A stretch of DNA of 64,000 nucleotides, taken from NCBI GenBank assembly GCA_902574035.1, contig CACGMC010000003.1, positions 106,154-170,153 of the forward strand, given 5' to 3'. Position numbers and translations under genes: made by a program. This stretch comes from an uncultured Pelagibacteraceae bacterium. GTDB lineage: Bacteria; Pseudomonadota; Alphaproteobacteria; Pelagibacterales; Pelagibacteraceae. The notes under the pieces were generated by a model. It was not told where the DNA came from. It did not search any database and saw only the letters and a list, made by a program, of their open reading frames with translations. Positions 58,445-64,000 of the stretch are shown here, piece by piece. Position 1 is the stretch's first letter; the number at the start of each line of letters is the position of its first letter.

Positions 58445-58930
58445 TTAACTTGTATATTTTAATTTTAGTTTTGCAAGATAGTAAATTAACTCAATAATAC
58501 AACTAAATATAATTGTAGATACTATATTATATCCATAAAACGGTAGTCCCATTAAATAAGATTCCATTAAACCTTTCAGACTTTGATCATACATACCATT
58601 AAGCCAAACCCCATAATTAGTTATTATGAAAAATAAAGTTGCACCACCCATAGCCCCAAATATTCTTAAGATAATCGAGCTATTTAAATATTTAGACAAA
58701 AGCCCAATAGCAATTACACTTCCCCAAGTAAAAAAAATTGTGTTGTGCAATCCTATAAATAAATCAGTCAATACATAACTTATTAAAACTAAAGGTAAAA
58801 ATCTTAATCCAAAAATCGCTGGAACATAAAAACTTAACGCAATTAAACTCGTAAAGTTTGGTGGATGAGGTATAAATCTTGTAAAAGCCAAAATTAAAAA
58901 TATGCCAAGACCGATATAAAATCTATTCAT
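58445..58930 (-). CDS. DUF6580-like membrane protein, possible transporter
   Basis: 161 residues, five or six hydrophobic segments. The N-terminus AFTRFIPHPPNFTSLIALSFY carries the R-x-I-P-H-P-P-N-F signature that I associate with the DUF6580 putative transport family. It resembles ECF substrate components in size and layout. It sits 10 bases after the TonB receptor gene and 5 before the radical SAM gene, which suggests it moves the same substrate across the inner membrane. The substrate is unknown. Confidence 0.7.
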   Translation of the reverse strand: MNRFYIGLGIFLILAFTRFIPHPPNFTSLIALSFYVPAIFGLRFLPLVLISYVLTDLFIGLHNTIFFTWGSVIAIGLLSKYLNSSIILRIFGAMGGATLFFIITNYGVWLNGMYDQSLKGLMESYLMGLPFYGYNIVSTIIFSCIIELIYYLAKLKLKYTS

Positions 58931-58940
58931 TACGTAATTA

Positions 58941-60794
58941 TTAATATTTAGATTTAAAAGACAAGCCTATTCTTCTACCATCCTGATTATAGGTATCTGG
59001 CCGCTGATATTTTTCATCTGTTAGGTTAGTTATATTTAAAGATATAGTATTTCCTAGGATTTCTTTAGAAAATGACAAATCCATAATATCCGAACTATCG
59101 ACTTTAGCTAAATAAGTTCCTTTTTTCCAATCCTCGACTTTACCAATATGTCTATAATTATAGTTAAGATTAAAAGGACCAATAAAATTATTTTTTAGTG
59201 ATTTGTTGAATTTAATTCCGAATTGTTTTTCAGGCCTTCGTTGTTGAGGATCACCATCTCCCTCTCTACTTTTAGAAAATACGCTTGATAATAAAATACG
59301 ATGGCTTTTATTTTTTATTTCAAAATTACTTTCTAGACCTTCTTGTTTAATATCGATAATTTCGTTGTATCCATGCGTTGAGGTACCCCTGTTAAGAACA
59401 TCAGAAACTTTACCTTTATAAGCAACTGTATTAAAATTTAAATTTTCGTTGATATCATAATTAACCGAAAGTTCACGTGTTAAACTTTTTTCAGGCTTTG
59501 TAGTTTTCATTGCTTTAAAACTACCACTAGGATTTACCCCATGTAAGACGTATAAATCAGGATGTCTTATGCCTGTAGACTCAGATAAACTAAAAGTAAA
59601 TTTATCTATCAATTTTGTTGCATTCAATCTGTAAGTTAAACTTTCCTGACTGTATTTATGACTGTCACCTCTTAAATGCATGGAAAAAATTGTTGAATCA
59701 TTTAATTTGTACCCGGAGTTTGTATAAATACCTATGTTATCTGAATGACCTTTAGCAGAAGAACCCCAATTTCCTTTAACTTGAAAATTACCTTTATTGT
59801 AATTGTAATCACTCCCGAATCCTAAAGAAAAACTCTCTGCAATATTTAGTTTTCTTTCAGCTTTAAGTACATACGATTTAGAATAATATTTATTTTTAAC
59901 TGCGGTATCGTAGTATCGATCGTGAATATGCATGTGAGTTGTGAAAGTATCTTCAATGTTATCTTTTTTATTTTCTATACTCGTTTGAATTGCATACATT
60001 ATATTATCTGCGTTTGCGTTTGCATCATCCCAGCTATCGTAACCAGTATCAGTTTTTCTTGCATAACTAGATATTTTAAATTTTAAGTTATCATTTAAAA
60101 ATTTTTGAGAGTTATAACTTACAGACAAGTTTTTTGTTCCATCCAAATCTTTTTGTGAATTTTGAGCACTAACATATTCATCTTGAGAAGAACCCCCTTT
60201 AATATTATGTTGCCAACCGTTTTCTGTTATATAAGTATAATTTCCACTTATTAAATTATTTCTACTATCTGATCCACTCAGAGTTAAGGAATTTTCGTAA
60301 TCAATATCCGTAATAAAATTTATTGCACCACCTATAGCCGCTGGTCCAAAAATAGCTCCACTTGCGCCCTTATAAACTTCAATTTGTTGCAAACCCTGTA
60401 AAAAATCATAACCAAAATCAAACATTGCCTTGGGTGAGCTTTGGTCGTTTATAGCAATACCATTTAATAAAACCAGCGTGTGATTAGAGTTCATGCCTCT
60501 CAAAAATACTGATGTTTTTTGTCCTCTTGGTCCATCGCTATAAACGTCTAAACCTAAAACGTTTTCTAAAACACCTCTAACATCTTTATAGCCCGACTCA
60601 TTCATTTGCTTTTTTGTAATTACGATCTTTCCAATTGTGCTTTCTGAAACTTTTGAAGTATTTGGAGCGGAGAAAATTGTAATACAGGGTATACCTTTTT
60701 CATTTTTCCATTCACACACCTCTGTCTCTTTAGCATAAGAGGAAAAGTGCATTAGAAAGATTAGAGTGCAAAATAAAACTTTCTTTTTGATCAT
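58941..60794 (-). CDS. TonB-dependent outer-membrane receptor
   Basis: 617 residues from ATG 60794; a TTG at 60815 is less likely. Signal peptide: KKVLFCTLIFLMHFSSYA. The plug domain (about 50-165) has GVLENVLGLDVYSDGPRGQKTSVFLRGMNSNHTLVLLNG and IEVYKGASGAIFGPAAIGGAINFIT. It is followed by a 22-strand-type barrel ending RIGLSFKSKY with a terminal Tyr. The plug is BtuB-like. No tonB-exbB-exbD nearby. TonB receptors are sparse in streamlined SAR11-like genomes, which makes its neighbours informative. Confidence 0.92.
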   Translation of the reverse strand: MIKKKVLFCTLIFLMHFSSYAKETEVCEWKNEKGIPCITIFSAPNTSKVSESTIGKIVITKKQMNESGYKDVRGVLENVLGLDVYSDGPRGQKTSVFLRGMNSNHTLVLLNGIAINDQSSPKAMFDFGYDFLQGLQQIEVYKGASGAIFGPAAIGGAINFITDIDYENSLTLSGSDSRNNLISGNYTYITENGWQHNIKGGSSQDEYVSAQNSQKDLDGTKNLSVSYNSQKFLNDNLKFKISSYARKTDTGYDSWDDANANADNIMYAIQTSIENKKDNIEDTFTTHMHIHDRYYDTAVKNKYYSKSYVLKAERKLNIAESFSLGFGSDYNYNKGNFQVKGNWGSSAKGHSDNIGIYTNSGYKLNDSTIFSMHLRGDSHKYSQESLTYRLNATKLIDKFTFSLSESTGIRHPDLYVLHGVNPSGSFKAMKTTKPEKSLTRELSVNYDINENLNFNTVAYKGKVSDVLNRGTSTHGYNEIIDIKQEGLESNFEIKNKSHRILLSSVFSKSREGDGDPQQRRPEKQFGIKFNKSLKNNFIGPFNLNYNYRHIGKVEDWKKGTYLAKVDSSDIMDLSFSKEILGNTISLNITNLTDEKYQRPDTYNQDGRRIGLSFKSKY

Positions 60795-60817
60795 TTTTAA
60801 ATAAGAATAAAGCAATT

Positions 60818-61447
60818 CTATAAAGGTTCAATAAGTTTTTCAAAGTTATTTTTAGGATTATTTACTTCTAGACTTATTCGGTGGTATGAAAGATTTGGTG
60901 GTTTGATAGAATTTAAAACGTCAACGGCATCGTTTTTTACATTAAGAAAATCATTTATTTTCGATTTACCTATTATCAGTGGTTGGCGATGATGAATTTT
61001 AGAATTTTCTTTTGTTGCCTCTCTCGTGATGATACTAAACTCATTATTTTCGAAAATTCCAGCAAAATACATTATTTCATTATTTATTTTATTCTTAAAA
61101 CAATATGGAACTTTTTTATTTTCTTCAGATCTAGACCACTCGTAAAAATAATTACAAGGTACTAACAAACGATTTTTTGAAATTAATCTTTTAAAATATG
61201 GTTTAACCAAACTTTCTAATCTTGTATTAAAAAGGCGTTTAAAACCTTCTTTGTCTTTTGCCCAGCTGGGTAGAATACTCCAATGACCAAGTTCTAAAGC
61301 CCGTCCATTACTATATTTTTTTATGACGGCCGCTTCTTGGCCAGGACTTATATTGAAATTTTCTATGTTTTCTACTTTTCCAATAAACGTTTTGGCTATA
61401 TCCGATGTAGATTTAATTATGTTAGTTTGAGCAAACCTTCCACACAT
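60818..61447 (-). CDS. yedK: SRAP-family abasic-site protein (YedK/HMCES)
   Basis: Forms a covalent thiazolidine link with abasic sites in single-stranded DNA. 209 residues. Cys2 in MCGRFAQ is the reactive residue after Met removal. NTRLESL, CNYFYEWSR (catalytic-type Glu) and the HHRQPLII segment are conserved. Between a small membrane gene (7 bases) and the TonB receptor (23 bases); the functional link to them is not obvious. Confidence 0.92.
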   Translation of the reverse strand: MCGRFAQTNIIKSTSDIAKTFIGKVENIENFNISPGQEAAVIKKYSNGRALELGHWSILPSWAKDKEGFKRLFNTRLESLVKPYFKRLISKNRLLVPCNYFYEWSRSEENKKVPYCFKNKINNEIMYFAGIFENNEFSIITREATKENSKIHHRQPLIIGKSKINDFLNVKNDAVDVLNSIKPPNLSYHRISLEVNNPKNNFEKLIEPL

Positions 61448-61454
61448 TAAGATT

Positions 61455-61901
61455 TTATTTTACAAATTCTTTTATTCTCTCCAAAGTAGATTTGGCCGGA
61501 CCGTCGTATTCTATTGAATATGAATTAGTTCTTGTAAGAACATCAATACCTTTAGTGAATATGAAGATAAAAAATATTATAAAAAAGACAACAAATATTT
61601 TGGCTGGATTATAATTTCCTGTTTCAAAAACACTTTTCTTTTCAATATTTGCTTTGTGAAAAAATTTAAAAGTAATATAAACAGCAATTATCAAACCGAT
61701 ATGTGCCAAAACAACACCAGCCCATCCCCAAATGAAACTTGTTAAACTAAATACGTATAAACTAAAAACTGTTGACCAAATAAAAGATAATACAATTAAA
61801 ATTTGAAGTCTTACAGATTTTGGTAATGACCTTAAATCATTTTTGCTATCATCAAACATTATGTTTGCAGTTTCAACCATCCAGTTTTTTAAACTTTCCA
61901 T
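61455..61901 (-). CDS. Membrane protein of unknown function
   Basis: 148 residues. Three hydrophobic segments: about 31-50, 55-78 and 103-123. N-terminal amphipathic part, MESLKNWMVETANIMFDDSKNDLRSLPKSV, and a C-terminal extra-membrane tail SIEYDGPAKSTLERIKEF. I recognise no family. It is 7 bases before the SRAP gene and 36 after the quinone-reductase-like gene. Confidence 0.65.
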   Translation of the reverse strand: MESLKNWMVETANIMFDDSKNDLRSLPKSVRLQILIVLSFIWSTVFSLYVFSLTSFIWGWAGVVLAHIGLIIAVYITFKFFHKANIEKKSVFETGNYNPAKIFVVFFIIFFIFIFTKGIDVLTRTNSYSIEYDGPAKSTLERIKEFVK

Positions 61902-61937
61902 AATTGACTTATATACTTTTTATTTAAAAATTTAAAT

Positions 61938-62513
61938 TTATAATTTTCTTGCTAAATTTCTTACTCTAGCCATATGCTTTTCAAACTTTTCCTGCGACAT
62001 TCCAGGTAAAACTTCATAAAATCTAATATAACTTGTTTTCATTCCTCCAAGCTTTAAAACACCAGCTTTTATTCTTCTAAATGGAATATTTTGAAACCAT
62101 GTTTGTATAGAAAACCAATTACCTCCATATGTCATTGACATAATAGCTCTTTTATTCTTCATGGCTCCCGCAACTGGGTATCCCCAATTACCAACTAACC
62201 TTTTAAAAGAAAAAAACCATTTTGGCGCAAGAACGAGATCAATCCAATTTTCCAATATAGCTGTAGCTCTTAAATTATAACAAGGAGAGATCATAAAAAG
62301 TACATCACTTTGTTCTAATCTTTTTCTATAATTTAAAATTTGCTCACTGGGTTCAGATCCGTCGTAAAAAGGAATTGGTTTTTCTGCATGCAAATTTATT
62401 AGATCAATTTCGTGACCTAACTTTTTTGCCTCTGAACAAAAAGCATCTCTTATTTCTTTATTAAAACTTTTGTCTAAGTTGTGATGTCCATAAACAACAA
62501 ATATTTTACTCAT
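61938..62513 (-). CDS. Flavodoxin-like NAD(P)H quinone oxidoreductase (KefF/MdaB type)
   Basis: 191 residues. Flavodoxin-like FMN-binding fold: IFVVYGHHNLDKSFNKEIRDAF at the start, VLFMISPCYNLRATAILENWIDLVLAPKWFFSF as flavin and dimer region, and MSMTYGGNW. It probably reduces quinones or electrophiles. 36 bases before the next membrane gene on the same strand. Confidence 0.85.
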   Translation of the reverse strand: MSKIFVVYGHHNLDKSFNKEIRDAFCSEAKKLGHEIDLINLHAEKPIPFYDGSEPSEQILNYRKRLEQSDVLFMISPCYNLRATAILENWIDLVLAPKWFFSFKRLVGNWGYPVAGAMKNKRAIMSMTYGGNWFSIQTWFQNIPFRRIKAGVLKLGGMKTSYIRFYEVLPGMSQEKFEKHMARVRNLARKL

Positions 62514-62525
62514 ATAAAATTTTCT

Positions 62526-62741
62526 CTACCTTTTAAAATAATTAATTATTTCCTGTATCCTAATAAATTTTACACCAAAGACAAATCCTAAACCAACACC
62601 ATACCAAACAGCTCCAGCTAAACCATATCCATCATTACTGATATCAACCTCATAATAAGTTTGAATTTTCCTTACAAAATAATAGAAAATTAAAGAGCCA
62701 ATTATTCCATTTATAAAAAAAAATTTATTTATCTTCTTCAT
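62526..62741 (-). CDS. Small membrane protein, 71 residues
   Basis: Start set at 62741 (MKKINKFFFINGIIG). The frame extends to 62780, but that would overlap the preceding small gene by 56 bases; with the chosen start the overlap is 17. Two hydrophobic segments (about 8-24 and 38-56, GYGLAGAVWYGVGLGFVFG). No family recognised. 12 bases before the quinone-reductase-like gene. Confidence 0.6.
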   Translation of the reverse strand: MKKINKFFFINGIIGSLIFYYFVRKIQTYYEVDISNDGYGLAGAVWYGVGLGFVFGVKFIRIQEIINYFKR

Positions 62742-62883
62742 TTTCAACTTTATCCTTCCAAAAAAATATTCCAGTTCCACCGCCTATAAGAATAGCTGAC
62801 ACAATCCAAGCCGATTCGTGTTTCACAAACACGGTAATCACACCTGCTAGTACTAAAAGTATACCTAAATGTCTATTTTTCAT
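62725..62883 (-). CDS. Small membrane protein, 52 residues
   Basis: A frame too short for usual cut-offs: MKNRHLGILLVLAGVITVFV, then VKHESAWIVSAILIGGGTGIFFWKD and a charged end (VENEEDK). Two clear membrane segments and a short acidic tail. It overlaps the next small membrane gene by 17 bases, as neighbours here often do. Function unknown. A TTGACA promoter for the opposite strand begins 14 bases away. Confidence 0.6.
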   Translation of the reverse strand: MKNRHLGILLVLAGVITVFVKHESAWIVSAILIGGGTGIFFWKDKVENEEDK

Positions 62884-62896
62884 TATTTATCCTATA

Positions 62897-62926
62897 TTGA
62901 CATGTATTAAGGTTATACAATAGAAT
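62897..62926 (+). promoter_or_regulatory. Promoter of the 63-residue small gene
   Basis: A perfect TTGACA (62897-62902), 18 bases, TAGAAT (62921-62926). TACAAT (62916-62921) is closer to consensus but only 13 bases from the -35. The gene start is 80 bases further, leaving a leader of about 70 bases. Confidence 0.5.
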
Positions 62927-62932
62927 TAATTC

Positions 62933-62970
62933 ACCATCCACATGGTCAGAAAGTGGCTCATCTACATGAG
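62933..62970 (+). promoter_or_regulatory. Two look-alike hairpins in the small-gene leader
   Basis: ACCAT-CCAC-ATGGT (62933-62946) and CTCAT-CTAC-ATGAG (62957-62970): each a 5-pair stem with a 4-base loop, ten bases apart. The 12 central positions are nearly the same (CCATCCACATGG and TCATCTACATGA). This may be a tandem protein- or RNA-binding element. No known riboswitch class recognised. Confidence 0.4.
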
Positions 62971-63006
62971 TTAAAAGTAGGTTGAATAAACTAACAAGGA
63001 GATTGT

Positions 63007-63198
63007 ATGGATAGACATACAAAATTGTTAAAAGAATTCAGCCGAAGTAAAACACAGGCTGAACTCTTAAATAAACTAGGTAAATCCAGAAAAGCCATTA
63101 ACACTGGTAACTCAGGAACTTTTGGCTACAGGTTAAAAGAAGGAACCAATGCTGGAAAAGTTATTAAACATTTAAAAAAGACTTCAGATAATATTTAA
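63007..63198 (+). CDS. Small basic protein of unknown function, 63 residues
   Basis: Has a full set of gene signals: promoter, structured leader, ribosome site AAGGAG 7 bases before the ATG, and a terminator hairpin after the stop. The product is soluble and basic: helical starts MDRHTKLLKEFSRSKTQAELLNKL, then GNSGTFGYRLKEGTNAGKVIKHLKK. No membrane segment, Cys or known motif. It is less AT-rich than its surroundings. Possibly nucleic-acid-binding from its charge; this is a guess. Confidence 0.75.
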   Translation: MDRHTKLLKEFSRSKTQAELLNKLGKSRKAINTGNSGTFGYRLKEGTNAGKVIKHLKKTSDNI

Positions 63199-63204
63199 CT
63201 CTTG

Positions 63205-63228
63205 TAGGGGTAGTTAGATCTACCCCTA
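63205..63228 (+). terminator. Terminator hairpin after the 63-residue gene
   Basis: TAGGGGTAG (63205-63213), loop TTAGAT, CTACCCCTA (63220-63228), starting 7 bases after the stop. A GC-rich 9-pair stem in a very AT-rich region; a T run appears only about 15 bases later. Confidence 0.6.
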
Positions 63229-63289
63229 TAAATAATATTAATCTTTTTAAATTTTCATATTATTTATCAACAATCCAAAATATAATGAC

Positions 63290-63317
63290 TTGAAAATTTT
63301 TTTATAATCTTTATAAC
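63290..63317 (+). promoter_or_regulatory. Candidate promoter for the rmuC transcript
   Basis: TTGAAA (63290-63295), 16 bases, TATAAC (63312-63317), about 42 bases before the 38-residue ORF. Other TATAAT strings at 63303 and 63324 have no -35 at a fitting distance. Confidence 0.35.
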
Positions 63318-63332
63318 CATGATTATAATAGT

Positions 63333-63354
63333 TTGTTGAAACCCAACAAGGAGG
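63333..63354 (+). promoter_or_regulatory. Hairpin abutting a strong ribosome binding site
   Basis: TTGTTG (63333-63338), loop AAACC, CAACAA (63344-63349), followed without a gap by GGAGG (63350-63354), which is 4 bases before the ATG of the 38-residue ORF. The ribosome site itself stays single-stranded. It could protect the mRNA 5' end or be a protein target. Confidence 0.4.
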
Positions 63355-63358
63355 CTAT

Positions 63359-63475
63359 ATGAACAAATTATCAAACTTTTATTTTCTTACCCAAAAATTA
63401 ATATTTAAAAACAATTTTTTCACGACTAAAGAGGATAATGAATTTGTGAGGTATATTAAATCATGGATACGTTAA
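63359..63475 (+). CDS. Possible 38-residue leader ORF before rmuC
   Basis: MNKLSNFYFLTQKLIFKNN to KSWIR, below usual size limits. Support is the AAGGAGG ribosome site, one of the best in the window, and a 13-base overlap with the rmuC start, which would couple the two. There is no sequence family to judge by. It may be a true small protein or only a device to load ribosomes for rmuC. Confidence 0.45.
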   Translation: MNKLSNFYFLTQKLIFKNNFFTTKEDNEFVRYIKSWIR

Positions 63476-64000
63476 TTATAATTCTTGTTTCACTTTTAGT
63501 GATTATTAATCTTGGCGCAGTTATTTTTTTGGTCAAAAATAAATCTGAAAAACCATTAAATCCTGAGCAGACTTTTAAAGATGAATTTAATTCTTTCAAA
63601 GAAACTTTTGGAAAATCTTTTGGATCAATGAGCAAAGAGATCGCAAAAGATATGACTGGAGCTCTCACCAAAGTTGATGAAAAAGTCTCTGTTTTTAACC
63701 AACAAGTCAGCGAATTAAATAAAAGCCAAGATAATTTTAGTAAAATTTTAAGTGGAGTAAAATCATATGGAACATTAGCAGAATTTGGATTGGGCTCTCT
63801 TCTTAAGGATTTGCTACCAGCATCTCAATTTATTTCTAATATGAAAATGAAAGATGACACATCCGAAACTGTTGAATTTGCAATTAAACTTCAAGATGTT
63901 CTACTACCTATTGACAGCCACTGGCCAGTTGAAAAATATAAAGCGATCGATGACGCTTATAACGCAAACGATAAAGAAGCTCAGGCAGAAGCTAGAAAAG
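63463..64000 (+). CDS. rmuC: DNA recombination protein RmuC, C-terminus beyond window
   Basis: Putative nuclease-fold protein that limits DNA inversions. 179 residues are visible. N-terminal membrane anchor (LIIILVSLLVIINLGAVIFLV, about 4-24), a coiled-coil stretch (about 30-90), then the RmuC domain: YGTLAEFGLGSLLKDLLPASQF, VEFAIKLQ and LLPIDSHWPVEKY. The last residues mark the start of the PD-(D/E)XK-like core. The frame is open to the window end. The start at 63463 is chosen because it places the anchor at the N-terminus. Confidence 0.88.
   Translation, partial: MDTLIIILVSLLVIINLGAVIFLVKNKSEKPLNPEQTFKDEFNSFKETFGKSFGSMSKEIAKDMTGALTKVDEKVSVFNQQVSELNKSQDNFSKILSGVKSYGTLAEFGLGSLLKDLLPASQFISNMKMKDDTSETVEFAIKLQDVLLPIDSHWPVEKYKAIDDAYNANDKEAQAEARK

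Noticed and set aside
63289-63322. A second RpoH-type promoter (CTTGAAA ... CCATGATTA)
   Set aside because: The spacing between the elements is 21 bases, too long for sigma-32; read as a possible ordinary promoter instead.

Overview
The window looks like a chromosomal segment of a streamlined marine alphaproteobacterium of the SAR11 (Pelagibacterales) type. The DNA is very AT-rich and lysine, asparagine and isoleucine dominate the proteins. Genes are packed with 1-20 base gaps or short overlaps, and no stretch over 300 bases lacks a gene. The alphaproteobacterial markers are an Irr-type Fur protein beside fabA-fabB-fabI, the RegB/RegA and ChvG/ChvI regulatory pairs, and rpsT upstream of dnaA. 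The assignment rests on gene content and composition, not on a tree. I saw no tRNA, rRNA, IS element, prophage or CRISPR array.

Layout. 1-2.5 kb: fabA-fabB-fabI (minus), divergent from irr. 3.0-5.4 kb: katG and a DUF2061 membrane gene behind a recognisable promoter and palindrome. 5.4-10.1 kb (minus): ubiE, ubiB, coaBC, a ThiF/MoeB-like enzyme and an SH3 protein. 10.1-17.5 kb (plus): mutM, rpsT, dnaA, dnaN, gyrB, regB; recF is absent between dnaN and gyrB. 17.5-21.6 kb (minus): a four-gene polyamine operon (ODC-fold decarboxylase, deoxyhypusine-synthase-like protein, aguB, aguA) lying between regB and regA. 21.8-29 kb: regA, bioY, an orphan ABC ATPase, polA, chvI, chvG. 29-34.7 kb: ahcY, tsaE, amgK, murU, gpmA and small envelope or secreted proteins. 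34.7-39.9 kb (minus): msrA, sseA and a two-gene RND pump.

39.9-49.5 kb: transporters, alkA, purine salvage and transport, a small heat-shock protein with its own heat-shock-type promoter and a ROSE-like leader, a prolyl-oligopeptidase-family peptidase, a J-domain protein, a glycosyltransferase and a DapA-family protein. 49.5-55.5 kb: cfa, a lysine/arginine-rich coiled-coil protein of unknown role, an MBL-fold hydrolase with a 56-residue membrane protein missed by length cut-offs, ybgC, purE-purK. 55.5-62.9 kb (minus): a run that includes a TonB-dependent receptor, a DUF6580-like membrane protein, a B12-binding-type radical SAM enzyme and an Fe/2-oxoglutarate dioxygenase. 63-64 kb: a small stand-alone 63-residue gene, a possible 38-residue leader ORF, and the start of rmuC.

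The observations most worth following are the heat-shock promoter plus ROSE-like leader of hsp20, the agmatine-type polyamine cluster around a deoxyhypusine-synthase-like enzyme, the Irr-box-like palindrome over the katG -10 element, the TonB/DUF6580/radical SAM/TauD cassette, and several small genes with their own signals.
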